This document shows, one piece after another, positions 8,542-18,125 of a DNA stretch of 64,000 nucleotides; the first letter of the stretch is position 1; each line of letters opens with the position of its first letter. The notes under the pieces were generated by a model. That model saw nothing but the letters and a program-made list of their open reading frames with translations. It did not search any database and was not told the DNA's origin. This DNA comes from Streptomyces rubrogriseus (GTDB lineage Bacteria; Actinomycetota; Actinomycetes; Streptomycetales; Streptomycetaceae), in the NCBI RefSeq assembly GCF_027947575.1, contig NZ_CP116256.1:62001-126000 (forward strand), given 5' to 3'. Position numbers and translations under genes: made by a program.

Positions 8542-10167
8542 ATGGCACAGCAGCAGCGCGCCCAGGGCCCGTCCGAACCCGAGGCATCTGGCGGCGGTAT
8601 GTCTGACGCGCCGGAGAACTGGGGCAACGGCGGCCTGGTCGGCGACGGCCGGTACCGGCTGACCCGCAGGCTCGGGCGGGGCGGCATGGCCGAGGTGTTC
8701 GCCGCCGAGGACGTCCGCCTCGGGCGCACCGTGGCGGTCAAGCTGCTGCGCGCCGACCTCGCCGAGGACCCCGTCTCCAAGGCCCGCTTCACGCGCGAGG
8801 CACAGTCCGTGGCCGGCCTCAACCACCACGCCATCGTGGCCGTGTACGACTCGGGCGAGGACGTCGTCGGCGGCCAGTCCGTGCCGTACATCGTGATGGA
8901 GATCGTCGAGGGGCGCACCATCCGCGACCTCCTCCTCAACGCCGAGGCGCCCGGCCCCGAGCAGGCGCTGATCATCGTCTCCGGCGTCCTGGAGGCACTG
9001 GCCTACTCGCACCAGCACGGCATCGTGCACCGCGACATCAAGCCCGCCAACGTCATCATCACCAACAACGGCGCGGTCAAGGTGATGGACTTCGGCATCG
9101 CGCGCGCCCTGCACGGCGCCCAGTCGACGATGACGCAGACCGGCATGGTCATGGGCACCCCGCAGTACCTCTCCCCCGAGCAGGCGCTCGGCAAGGCCGT
9201 CGACCACCGTTCCGACCTGTACGCGACCGGCTGCCTGCTCTACGAACTCCTCGCGCTGCGGCCCCCGTTCACCGGGGAGACCCCGCTGTCGGTGGTCTAC
9301 CAGCACGTGCAGGACATCCCCACGCCCCCGTCCGAGGTCTCCGACGCCACCCCGCCGGAGCTGGACGGCCTGGTGATGCGCTCGCTGGCCAAGGAGCCCG
9401 ACGACCGCTTCCAGACCGCCGAGGAGATGCGCGGCCTGGTCCAGTACGGGCTGCAGATGCTGTACGAGCAGGGCGGCCACACCGGCACCTGGAACACCGG
9501 CCCGGTCGCCGCCCACGACGGTCGGCACACCCCGTCGGCCGGTCTCGCGGGTACGACGGTGATGCCGCACCCCGCCGACCACGGGGCGTCGGGCACCCAG
9601 CAGATCCCGCAGCCGATCCTGCCGGGCCGCTACGACGGGGACGACGGCGGCTTCGAGGGCGGTGGCAACAAGGGCAGCGGCCGCGGCAAGCTCTGGATAC
9701 TGGCCGTCCTCGCGGTGATCGCCATCGCGGCGGGCGTCGCGCTCGCCCTGAACAACGGCGACGACGGCAAGGGCGGCACCGAGACGGACAAGAGCCCGTC
9801 GGCGACCACCTCCCAGAGCACCGGCGAGGAGTCGCCCAGCTCCTCGCCCAGCGACGAGGCGACGCAGGAGACCACCGACCCGGGCACCGAGCAGGGCTCG
9901 GGCGGGGGCGGCACCGGCGACGGGGACTGGGACAAGCCGTACACACCGACGTGGTCGCCTTCGCACACCGCGACGGACGACCCGACGGGGGAGCCGACCG
10001 GCGATCCGACGGGTGACCCGACCGGTGATCCGACGGGCGACCCGACCGACGGCGGTGAGCCGACCGGTGGTGGTGAACCGACCGGCGGCGGCGATCCCAC
10101 GGGCGGTGGCGAGCCGACGGGCGGCGCGACCGGTGCCCCGGGTGGTTCCGAGGGCGGCGAGGGCTGA
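8542..10167 (+). CDS. Membrane Ser/Thr protein kinase with Pro-Thr repeat tail
   Basis: This 541-residue kinase has glycine loop G-R-G-G-M-A-E-V, lysine K67 (V-A-V-K), H-R-D at 163-165, D-F-G at 183-185, and activation loop T-Q-T-G-M-V-M-G-T-P-Q-Y. One transmembrane helix lies at about 383-402. The outer part holds no PASTA or other known sensor. It is Ser/Thr-rich and ends in roughly a dozen P-T-G-D/E or P-T-G-G-G repeats, encoded by 12-bp DNA repeats between about 9980 and 10130. Such tails are typical O-mannosylation substrates in actinomycetes, which is inference. The kinase domain is closely similar to that of the divergent PASTA kinase, consistent with duplication. Confidence 0.92.
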   Translation: MAQQQRAQGPSEPEASGGGMSDAPENWGNGGLVGDGRYRLTRRLGRGGMAEVFAAEDVRLGRTVAVKLLRADLAEDPVSKARFTREAQSVAGLNHHAIVAVYDSGEDVVGGQSVPYIVMEIVEGRTIRDLLLNAEAPGPEQALIIVSGVLEALAYSHQHGIVHRDIKPANVIITNNGAVKVMDFGIARALHGAQSTMTQTGMVMGTPQYLSPEQALGKAVDHRSDLYATGCLLYELLALRPPFTGETPLSVVYQHVQDIPTPPSEVSDATPPELDGLVMRSLAKEPDDRFQTAEEMRGLVQYGLQMLYEQGGHTGTWNTGPVAAHDGRHTPSAGLAGTTVMPHPADHGASGTQQIPQPILPGRYDGDDGGFEGGGNKGSGRGKLWILAVLAVIAIAAGVALALNNGDDGKGGTETDKSPSATTSQSTGEESPSSSPSDEATQETTDPGTEQGSGGGGTGDGDWDKPYTPTWSPSHTATDDPTGEPTGDPTGDPTGDPTGDPTDGGEPTGGGEPTGGGDPTGGGEPTGGATGAPGGSEGGEG

Positions 10168-10250
10168 CCCGTACCGCAAGCCCTACGCGCGCGTGCGGCC
10201 CGGAAACGGGCTCCACGCGCGCGTCGCGTTGCGGGGACGCCCCGGGGAGG

Positions 10251-10658
10251 TCACAGCGGCCCCGCCGACCCGTCCGTGAAGTGCACCGTGCCGAATTGCG
10301 GGTCGACGCGCAGGTAGGCGGGCTCGAAGGGCTCGCCGTCCACCCGGTCCGGCGTCGGACCGAACCGCTCCAGCTCGGCGGTGCTCGGCTCGTGGGCCTC
10401 GCACCGGCCCACGACCTGCACGGTCCACAGGCTCTCGCCGGGCCGCGCGGAGGTCAGGTTGTCCGCTCCGTACGCGACGACGCTCCCGGCGCACACCCGG
10501 TGGTATCCCCAGCTCCTGGGCATGCGCAGCAGGACCCGGCCGTCGGCCACGATGTGCCGCGCGTGGGCGAGGAAGGGCAGGGCGCGCAGGGTGGTGGCCG
10601 CCCGGCCGTAGGCGGTGCGGCCGAGCAGGCCGACGGCGAGCTGTTCGTCGGAGGGCAT
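10251..10658 (-). CDS. Pyridoxamine 5'-phosphate oxidase-like (split-barrel FMN) protein
   Basis: This 135-residue protein has the split beta-barrel pattern of the PNPOx-like family: A-D-G-R-V-L-L-R, then W-T-V-Q-V-V-G-R-C-E, then a closing R-V-D-P-Q-F-G-T-V-H-F strand. Small members bind FMN, F420 or haem; the substrate is unknown. It follows the DevR-type regulator gene on the same strand after 82 bp, so it may be in the same transcript. Related flavin-binding proteins are often redox or hypoxia-response targets, which would fit a DevR-like neighbour, but this is inference. Confidence 0.75.
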   Translation of the reverse strand: MPSDEQLAVGLLGRTAYGRAATTLRALPFLAHARHIVADGRVLLRMPRSWGYHRVCAGSVVAYGADNLTSARPGESLWTVQVVGRCEAHEPSTAELERFGPTPDRVDGEPFEPAYLRVDPQFGTVHFTDGSAGPL

Positions 10659-10740
10659 GGTCTCACTGTGCGGGAGCCCGGGGCCCCGGAACAGGGCCGC
10701 CCGCCCCGGCAGGAGAGGACGTAAGTCCCGAGTAAGCCCG

Positions 10741-11415
10741 TCAGCGGTTCTCGGCCTCCAGGCGGGCCACGAAGGCGGCCGCCTGGGAACGGCGCTGCAT
10801 GCCGAGCTTGCCCAGCAGGCTCGACACGTAGTTCTTGATCGTCTTCTCCGCCAGGTGCAGCCGCTCGCCGATCGCGCGGTTGGTCAGTCCCTCGCCGATC
10901 AGCTCCAGGATGCGGCGCTCCTGCTCGGTGAGCCGGGCCAGCCGGTCGTCGGGCTTGGCCCCGCCGCCGCGCAGCCGCTCCAGCACGCGCGCCGTGGCCG
11001 CCGGATCGAGCAGCGACTTACCGGCCGCCACCTCCCGCACGGCGCCGAGCAGCTCGGCGCCGCGGATGTCCTTGAGGACGTAACCGGAGGCGCCCGCCAT
11101 GATCGCGTCGAAGAGGGCCTCGTCGTCGGCGAAGGAGGTCAGCATCAGGCAGCGGACGGAGTCGTCCCGGGAGCGGATGTCGCGGCAGACCTCCACGCCG
11201 CTGCCGTCCGGCAGCCGCACGTCCAGCACCGCGACGTCCGGGCGGGTGGCCGTGACCCGGGCCTGCGCCTCGGCGGCCGTACCGGCCTCGCCCACCACCT
11301 CGATGTCGGCCTCGCCGGAGAGCAGATCGTGCACTCCGCGCCGGACCACCTCATGGTCGTCGAGGAGGAATACCCGGATTTTTCCGTCTTCGCGCACGCG
11401 GTCAGTGTCACACAC
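10741..11415 (-). CDS. NarL/FixJ (DevR/DosR-like) response regulator
   Basis: This 224-residue protein has a receiver domain with acidic pocket D-D (19-20), phospho-acceptor D65 in [10 protein letters not shown], and lysine in Y-V-L-K-D. The LuxR-type helix-turn-helix covers about 155-215, with [10 protein letters not shown] and K-T-I-K-N-Y-V. The sequence closely resembles DevR/DosR-type regulators of hypoxia and dormancy. No sensor kinase gene is adjacent, so it is an orphan and must be phosphorylated from elsewhere or act unphosphorylated. GTG at 11415 follows a GGGAAGAG ribosome site; an alternative GTG lies at 11397. It is divergent from bkdA. Confidence 0.88.
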   Translation of the reverse strand: MCDTDRVREDGKIRVFLLDDHEVVRRGVHDLLSGEADIEVVGEAGTAAEAQARVTATRPDVAVLDVRLPDGSGVEVCRDIRSRDDSVRCLMLTSFADDEALFDAIMAGASGYVLKDIRGAELLGAVREVAAGKSLLDPAATARVLERLRGGGAKPDDRLARLTEQERRILELIGEGLTNRAIGERLHLAEKTIKNYVSSLLGKLGMQRRSQAAAFVARLEAENR

Positions 11416-11720
11416 CGACTCTTCCCGTGCCCGGGGTGGCCGGGATAACGTGCCGTTGTTCCGGCCCCCTGCAAGGCTGTGACCAGTAAAACTTCCGCTC
11501 TTCGCCGATTTACTTGGAAATCCGAGTAAAAACGCAGGTCAGGAGGGGTTTCACAGAAATGTGGAGCACTGGGTAACGTGCTGTTCGCAGGGCGCTCGCC
11601 GGGGCACCTGTCACGCCTGTTCCCGATCGGGCCGCACCCACCCTTGTGCGTCCGCCGGGCCGCAGGTGAGCCGCACTGGCTTCCGGCGAACCCGGGGGCC
11701 GGACCGACGGAGGAGCACAC
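11416..11720. promoter_or_regulatory. 305-bp divergent regulatory region with AT-rich inverted repeat
   Basis: This gap lies between the DevR-like gene (minus) and bkdA (plus). At 11509-11530 sits a 22-bp inverted repeat with arms TTTACT and AGTAAA around inner GGA and TCC; 18 of 22 positions are symmetric. Another AGTAAA half-site starts at 11485. The element is strikingly AT-rich for this genome and is a likely operator or promoter core for bkd, about 190 bp upstream of its start. The rest of the gap shows no gene. Confidence 0.6.
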
Positions 11721-12974
11721 GTGACCGAGAGCACTGCCGCGCGCAAGCCGCGACGCAGCGCCGGAAGCAAGGCGGCCGGCACCACCGGCACCAAGGCGGC
11801 CGGGACCACCGGCAGCAAGGCCGGCACCGGCAAGCGCACGACTCGCACCACCAGCACCACCCGTACCGCTGCCGAGAAGGGCTCCGACACGGAGCTGGTG
11901 CAGCTGCTGACGCCCGAGGGCGAGCGCGTCGAGGACGCCGCTCACGCCGAGTACGCCTCGTACGTCGCCGACATCACCCCCGACGAGCTGCGCGGCCTGT
12001 ACCGCGACATGGTGCTCACCCGGCGCTTCGACGCCGAGGCCACCGCCCTGCAGCGCCAGGGCGAGCTGGGCCTGTGGGCCTCTCTCCTCGGCCAGGAGGC
12101 GGCCCAGATCGGCTCCGGCCGGGCCACCCGTGAGGACGACTACGTCTTCCCGACCTACCGCGAGCACGGCGTCGCCTGGTGCCGCGGGGTGGACCCGACC
12201 AACCTGCTCGGCATGTTCCGCGGTGTGAACAACGGCGGCTGGGACCCCAACAGCAACAACTTCCACCTGTACACCATCGTCATCGGCTCGCAGGCGCTGC
12301 ACGCCACGGGCTACGCGATGGGCGTGGCCAAGGACGGTGCCGACTCGGGCGTGATCGCCTACTTCGGCGACGGCGCCTCCAGCCAGGGCGACGTCAGCGA
12401 GGCGTTCAACTTCGCCGCCGTCTACAACGCCCCCGTGGTGTTCTTCTGCCAGAACAACCAGTGGGCGATCTCCGAGTCCAACGAGAAGCAGACCCGGGTG
12501 CCGCTCTACCAGCGCGCCCAGGGCTTCGGCTTCCCCGGCGTCCGCGTCGACGGCAACGACGTGCTGGCCTCCCTCGCGGTCACCCGCTGGGCCCTGGACC
12601 GCGCCCGGCGCGGCGAGGGACCGGCCCTGATCGAGGCGTACACGTACCGCATGGGCGCGCACACCACCTCGGACGACCCCTCCCGCTACCGGCACGACGA
12701 CGAGCGCGCCGCCTGGGAGGCGAAGGACCCGATCCTGCGCCTTCGCCGCTTCCTGGAGTTCGCAAACCACGCGGACGAGGGATTCTTCGCGGAACTGGAG
12801 GCCGAGAGCGAGACGTTGGGCAAACGAGTGCGCGAAGTGGTCCGTGCCATGCCGGACCCGGACCGGTTCGCCATCTTCGAGAACGTGTACGCGGACGGGC
12901 ACGCGCTCGTGGACGAGGAGCGGGCGCAGTTCGCCGCGTACCAGGCATCGTTCGCAGACGCAGAGGGGGTCTGA
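11721..12974 (+). CDS. bkdA: Branched-chain 2-oxoacid dehydrogenase E1 alpha subunit
   Basis: This 417-residue E1-alpha decarboxylates 2-oxo acids from Val, Leu and Ile with thiamine diphosphate. That yields branched acyl groups for fatty-acid and polyketide primers. The ThDP motif G-D-G-A-S-S-Q-G-D to N-N-Q-W-A-I-S-E starts near residue 216. The regulatory loop has Y-R-M-G-A-H-T-T-S-D-D-P-S-R-Y-R. The first about 50 residues are an unusual Lys/Ala/Thr-rich tail with K-A-A-G-T-T-G repeats and 9-10 basic residues, not needed by the family. GTG at 11721 follows GGAGGAG. The stop is 1 bp from the E1-beta start, so it is coupled in a bkdABC operon. Confidence 0.95.
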   Translation: MTESTAARKPRRSAGSKAAGTTGTKAAGTTGSKAGTGKRTTRTTSTTRTAAEKGSDTELVQLLTPEGERVEDAAHAEYASYVADITPDELRGLYRDMVLTRRFDAEATALQRQGELGLWASLLGQEAAQIGSGRATREDDYVFPTYREHGVAWCRGVDPTNLLGMFRGVNNGGWDPNSNNFHLYTIVIGSQALHATGYAMGVAKDGADSGVIAYFGDGASSQGDVSEAFNFAAVYNAPVVFFCQNNQWAISESNEKQTRVPLYQRAQGFGFPGVRVDGNDVLASLAVTRWALDRARRGEGPALIEAYTYRMGAHTTSDDPSRYRHDDERAAWEAKDPILRLRRFLEFANHADEGFFAELEAESETLGKRVREVVRAMPDPDRFAIFENVYADGHALVDEERAQFAAYQASFADAEGV

Positions 12975-12975
12975 C

Positions 12976-13956
<981 letters not shown>

Positions 13957-13966
13957 GGAGGGGAGC

Positions 13967-15383
13967 GTGACGACGATGACGGACAGCTCCGTGCGTGAGT
14001 TCAAGATGCCCGACGTGGGCGAGGGGCTCACCGAGGCCGAGATCCTCAAGTGGTACGTCCAGCCCGGTGACACGGTCACCGACGGCCAGGTGGTGTGCGA
14101 GGTCGAGACGGCCAAGGCCGCCGTCGAACTGCCCATCCCCTACGACGGTGTGGTCCGCGAGCTGCACTTCCCCGAGGGCACCACGGTCGACGTCGGTACG
14201 TCGATCATCGCGGTGGCCGTCGGCGACGGCGCGGCGGCGGCCGCGGAGCCGGTGCAGGAGGCCGTGGCGGAGGAGCCCAAGCCGGAGGGCCGCCAGCCGG
14301 TCCTGGTCGGGTACGGGGTCTCCACCTCCTCGACCAAGCGCCGCCCCCGCAAGGGCGCGGAGGCCCCGGCCGCCGCGCAGGCGCCGTCGGCGGCGATCCA
14401 GGCCGAGCTGAACGGCCACGGCCCGGCAGCGCCTGCGGCACCCGCGGCACCGGCCGCCCCGGTCGCTCGGCGACCGCCCGCTGGCCAAGCCCCCGGTGCG
14501 CAAGCTCGCCAAGGACCTCGGCGTCGACCTGGCGACCGTGGTCCCGTCCGGCCCGGACGGCATCATCACCCGCGAGGACGTGCACGCGGCGGTGTCGGCG
14601 CCCGAGCCGGCCCAGGCGGCCCCGCGTTCCGAGCCGGCCGCGCCCGCCCCGTCCCCGTCGGCCCCGGCGTCGTACGACACGACGCGCGAGACCCGTGTCC
14701 CGGTCAAGGGCGTGCGCAAGGCGACGGCGGCGGCGATGGTCGGTTCGGCGTTCACGGCGCCGCACGTCACCGAGTTCGTGACGGTCGACGTGACGCGCAC
14801 GATGAAGCTGGTCGAGGAGCTGAAGCAGGACAAGGAGTACACGGGCCTGCGGGTGAACCCGCTGCTCCTGATCGCCAAGGCCCTGCTGGTCGCGATCAAG
14901 CGCAACCCGGACATCAACGCGTCCTGGGACGAGGCCGCCCAGGAGATCGTGGTCAAGCACTACGTCAACCTGGGCATCGCCGCCGCCACCCCGCGCGGCC
15001 TGATCGTCCCGAACATCAAGGACGCCCAGGCCCAGACCCTGCCGCAGCTGGCGGGTTCGCTGGGCGAGCTGGTGTCGACGGCCAGGGAGGGCAAGACCTC
15101 CCCGGCCGCCATGCAGGGCGGCACGGTGACCATCACCAACGTCGGCGTCTTCGGCGTCGACACCGGCACGCCGATCCTCAATCCGGGCGAGTCCGCGATC
15201 CTGGCGGTCGGCGCGATCAAGCTCCAGCCGTGGGTCCACAAGGGCAAGGTGAAGCCCCGCCAGGTCACCACCCTGGCCCTGAGCTTCGACCACCGCCTGG
15301 TCGACGGCGAGCTGGGTTCCAAGGTCCTCGCCGACGTGGCAGCGGTCCTGGAGCAGCCGAAGCGGTTGATCAGCTGGGCATGA
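13967..15383 (+). pseudogene. bkdC: Branched-chain 2-oxoacid dehydrogenase E2 (dihydrolipoyl acyltransferase), frameshifted
   Basis: GTG at 13967 follows GAGGAGGGG. The lipoyl domain spans residues 10-85 with lipoylated K50 in E-T-A-K-A-A-V. An Ala/Pro linker follows up to about 14467. There the frame ends in a run of Arg and Pro, and the correct continuation lies in another frame from GGC at 14469. That frame carries the E1/E3-binding domain (R-K-L-A-K-D-L-G-V-D-L) and the catalytic domain with D-H-R-L-V-D-G near the C-terminus. The total length is 1417 bp, one base more than 472 codons, so a single inserted base near 14468 fits. As written, E2 is split and the complex could not assemble. 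Either this is a sequencing error or another bkd locus must compensate. Confidence 0.8.
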
Positions 15384-15412
15384 GAGCCGCGAACCGACTG
15401 GGTTCATGACGG

Positions 15413-15447
15413 AAGGGGCGCCGCAAGCTGGAGTTGCGGCGCCCCTT
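15413..15447. terminator. Hairpin terminator downstream of bkdC
   Basis: A perfect 14-bp stem, AAGGGGCGCCGCAA with its complement, flanks a 7-nt loop 29 bp after the bkdC stop. TTCTG follows. It ends the bkdABC transcript. Confidence 0.85.
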
Positions 15448-15462
15448 CTGCCTGCGGGAACG

Positions 15463-15493
15463 CCGAGACCGTAACCTCCAGTTACGGTCTCGG
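15463..15493. terminator. Second hairpin terminator, convergent with the membrane-protein gene
   Basis: A perfect 13-bp stem, CCGAGACCGTAAC with its complement, flanks loop CTCCA. It lies 24 bp past the stop of the minus-strand gene ending at 15517. The stem is symmetric, so it may stop both directions. Confidence 0.82.
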
Positions 15494-15516
15494 GCATCCC
15501 TCGGTGCCGGTCGGGA

Positions 15517-16503
15517 TCAGCCCCGGGGCCGGTTCGTGCGGACGGTGTTGAGGAGGGCTGCGCCGCGTTCGGCGTCGTCGATGCTGATGGCGAAGTCGCT
15601 TCGGCGGCCCCGGGGGCGGATGACCAGGCACTCGCCGGCGCGCAGCATGACCGTGGTGCCGAGGCCGCTCAGGCGGTAGCCCCAGCCGCCGACCTCGGCG
15701 GGGCGGCGGACCTCCATCCGGGCCGTGTCGATGTCGCCGGGTGCCCAGCGGCGTCCGGGCCAGCCGAGCGGGCCGAAGGAGACCTCCAGACCGCGTTCCG
15801 AGACGCGGGCCTGGACCGAGGAGAAGACCGCGCAGGCCAGGGACCCGGCGGCGCAGCCGGCGAACAGCGCCCACAGGGTGCCCGGGGCGGCCACGCCACC
15901 GGCCAGCGCGACGAGTGCGCCCACGGCCACCAGGCCGATCGCGGCCGCGATCAGCTGGAGCCAGGGGTTGGCGGTGCGGGAGAACCAGACCAGCCGGCGG
16001 CCCTTCGGAATGTCCAGCGCGGGGGTGCCCCCGTCGGGCGTCGTGGCGTCGTAGGTGCCGCGCCGCCGGGCGACGAGCAGCCATGCGGCCACGCCCGCGA
16101 GCAGGGCCGCGGCCAGGATCGCGACGACCCAGGCGGTGGGCTGACGGGCCTCGTGCCAGTCCGCGCGGTCCAGGTTGGCCCGGATGACCGCGGCCTGCGC
16201 GCCGGTGAGGACGACGCCCATGGGGAGCAGGGTCACGGTGGTCCAGGGGCGGGCCGGCGGGCCCGCCCGCATCAGCGGCACGGTGACCGCGGCCGCCGTC
16301 ACCAGCCAGATCAGCGCGGGGACGAGGGACGCCGCCCACAGGGGCATCGAGCCGTTGGGCGTGTCGCCGTCCAGGCCCCAGTGGGTCGCCAGCCGGTCCG
16401 GCAGCCGGTCCCGCGCCAGCAGCGGCATCGCGGCGAGCACCGCCGTGACCCCGGCCGTCCAGACCGCCGCCGTCGTACGCCGCGCCGCTGTCGTGTCCCT
16501 CAT
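15517..16503 (-). CDS. DUF1648-type multi-TM membrane protein
   Basis: This 328-residue integral membrane protein opens with a DUF1648-like segment containing L-A-T-H-W-G-L-D-G, the usual H-W motif of the family. About five or six hydrophobic helices follow: near 12-30, 55-75, 85-105, 125-145 and a pair near 185-230. A C-terminal soluble PH-like part starts at about residue 235. Such proteins sit next to YtrA-type GntR regulators in many actinobacteria and Firmicutes. The ATG at 16503 overlaps the regulator's stop by 4 bp, so the two are coupled. The molecular role is unknown; cell-envelope stress sensing is a guess from context. Confidence 0.75.
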   Translation of the reverse strand: MRDTTAARRTTAAVWTAGVTAVLAAMPLLARDRLPDRLATHWGLDGDTPNGSMPLWAASLVPALIWLVTAAAVTVPLMRAGPPARPWTTVTLLPMGVVLTGAQAAVIRANLDRADWHEARQPTAWVVAILAAALLAGVAAWLLVARRRGTYDATTPDGGTPALDIPKGRRLVWFSRTANPWLQLIAAAIGLVAVGALVALAGGVAAPGTLWALFAGCAAGSLACAVFSSVQARVSERGLEVSFGPLGWPGRRWAPGDIDTARMEVRRPAEVGGWGYRLSGLGTTVMLRAGECLVIRPRGRRSDFAISIDDAERGAALLNTVRTNRPRG

Positions 16504-16847
16504 GGCATCCCCCTGATCATGTCGATGAGATCGGTCCTGCTGTAGCCCAGCCGAGCCGCCTCGGCGAGCAGTTCCCGTACCCGGATCTGCAGTTCGGAGT
16601 GGGGCCGGGCGCCCTCGGCCACCGTCACCCCCCGGCCCCGGCGGAATTCCAGCAGGCCCTCGTCCCGCAGGCCGCGCAGTGCGCGCAGCACGGTGTTGAC
16701 GTTGACGTCCAGGGCCTCGGAGAGGTCGCGGGCCGAGGGGAGGCGGTCCCCGGGGGCGCACTCCCCCTCGGCGATGGCGCGCCGGAGGGCGCCGGCCACC
16801 TGTTCGTGCAGGGGGCGGGTGTCGGTCTTGTCCAGACTCAGCAGCAT
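16500..16847 (-). CDS. GntR-family transcriptional regulator, YtrA subfamily
   Basis: This short, 115-residue regulator has a winged helix at residues 10-75 containing L-P-S-A-R-D-L-S-E-A-L-D-V-N-V-N-T-V. It is followed only by a two-helix dimerisation tail, which defines the YtrA subgroup. Members repress their own operon, usually with a transporter or membrane protein, and respond to envelope-active compounds. It is translationally coupled to the membrane protein gene. A 19-bp inverted repeat immediately upstream of its start is the probable autoregulatory operator. Confidence 0.88.
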   Translation of the reverse strand: MLLSLDKTDTRPLHEQVAGALRRAIAEGECAPGDRLPSARDLSEALDVNVNTVLRALRGLRDEGLLEFRRGRGVTVAEGARPHSELQIRVRELLAEAARLGYSRTDLIDMIRGMP

Positions 16848-16848
16848 G

Positions 16849-16867
16849 GTGCTAATGAAACTATCAC
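16849..16867 (-). promoter_or_regulatory. Putative GntR/YtrA operator
   Basis: GTGCTA, seven bases, then TATCAC forms an inverted repeat (5 of 6 arm positions match) directly upstream of the GntR start. It is AT-rich and overlaps where the promoter or ribosome site should be, as expected for an autorepressor site. The assignment is inferred. Confidence 0.5.
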
Positions 16868-16904
16868 CATGTGCTTCATCGGTACAGGGAGGCCGGCGCA
16901 GCGA

Positions 16905-16936
16905 GAAGGGCCCGTCGCGTCGGCGACGGGCCCTTC
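16905..16936. terminator. Hairpin terminator of the DD-peptidase gene
   Basis: A perfect 14-bp stem, GAAGGGCCCGTCGC with its complement, flanks loop GTCG. It lies 24 bp downstream of the minus-strand carboxypeptidase stop at 16960. Confidence 0.85.
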
Positions 16937-16959
16937 GTGGTGGTGCGGCGGGGTGCGGG

Positions 16960-17904
16960 TTACTTCGTGAACGCGTAGTTCATGAGCTTCGTGGCGTCCT
17001 TGGCGCGCTGCGCCGACGACGAGGACGCCAGGACCGTGCCGATCACCGTCTTCCCCTTCCTGGTCGCGGCGAAGACCAGGCAGTACTTGGCCTCCGGCCC
17101 CGACCCGGTCTTCACGCCGATCGCTCCGCTGTAACTGCCCAGCAGCGTGTTGGTGTTGGTCCAGGGCGCCATCGTGCGGGTGCCGCCCTTCTTCGTCCTC
17201 GTCTTCGCCGTGTACTTCTTGGTCTTGACGATGGTGCGGAAGGTGGAGTTCTTCATCGCGCTGCTCGCGATCTTCGTGAGGTCGCGCGGCGTGGAGTAGT
17301 TCTTGCCGTTGCCGATGCCGTCGAACGAGTCGAAGTGCGTGTTCTTCAGGCCGAGGCTCTTGGCGGTCGCGTTCATCTTGCCGATGAACGACTTCACCCG
17401 CGCCGCCCGCGTCTTGCCCGAGCCGAACTTGTCGGCCAGCGCGTAAGCGGCGTCGCAGCCGGAGGGCAGCATCAGCCCGTACAGCAGCTGGCGGACCGTC
17501 ACCTGGTCGCCGACGATCAGGCGGGCGGACGAGGCGTTCTTCGACACGATGTAGTCGCTGTACGCCATCTGGATCGTGACCTTCGCGTCCAGGTTCAGCT
17601 TCGGCTGGGAGAGGACGACCTTGGCGGTCATGATCTTGGTGGTGGAGCCGGTGGAGCGCCTGGTGTCGGCGGCCTTGGTGTAGAGCGACCTGCCGGTCGC
17701 GTTGTTCATCACGAAGCCGCCCTTGGCGGCGATCGAGGGTACGGCGGCGGCCTGTACCGGCGCCGCGAGCGCGCGGTCGGGTGCGGCGGCCTGCGCGGGA
17801 GCGGCGGCGAGGACGCCGGTGGCGAGGACGGCGGTGCCGGTCAGGACGGCGGCGAGGGCCCTGCGCGGACGGACGGATGCGGTGGCGCCCGGATTGGCAT
17901 TCAT
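16960..17904 (-). CDS. D-alanyl-D-alanine carboxypeptidase/transpeptidase, K15 type
   Basis: This 314-residue secreted low-molecular-mass PBP has a signal peptide at 1-40 ending A-Q-A-A-A. The active-site S-T-T-K is at 87-90, second motif S-G-C at 148-150, and K-T-G at 265-267. The cysteine in the second motif, instead of asparagine, matches the Streptomyces K15 DD-transpeptidase class. It trims or cross-links peptidoglycan stem peptides outside the cell. No C-terminal amphipathic anchor is seen. It stands alone, divergent from the GntR/MFS pair, with its own terminator. Confidence 0.93.
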   Translation of the reverse strand: MNANPGATASVRPRRALAAVLTGTAVLATGVLAAAPAQAAAPDRALAAPVQAAAVPSIAAKGGFVMNNATGRSLYTKAADTRRSTGSTTKIMTAKVVLSQPKLNLDAKVTIQMAYSDYIVSKNASSARLIVGDQVTVRQLLYGLMLPSGCDAAYALADKFGSGKTRAARVKSFIGKMNATAKSLGLKNTHFDSFDGIGNGKNYSTPRDLTKIASSAMKNSTFRTIVKTKKYTAKTRTKKGGTRTMAPWTNTNTLLGSYSGAIGVKTGSGPEAKYCLVFAATRKGKTVIGTVLASSSSAQRAKDATKLMNYAFTK

Positions 17905-18125
17905 TGAGTCGATTACCCCGATTGTGGTGAATTCCCCTGATGTGCGGCCGAGTTGTGGTCGATGGAGCGGTGGCCGCGACAGTCCGACACCCGAGGGGGG
18001 TGAATGGTTGCGCGGCGGGGCCTGGGGGAGTCCCCCGGTTCCCTCCGAGGGGTGAGCGGGGCGAGTCGGCGTCCGGATGCTGGACCGGATCCCTCTTGTG
18101 TCCCTGTTGTATCTATCCTGTCGGC

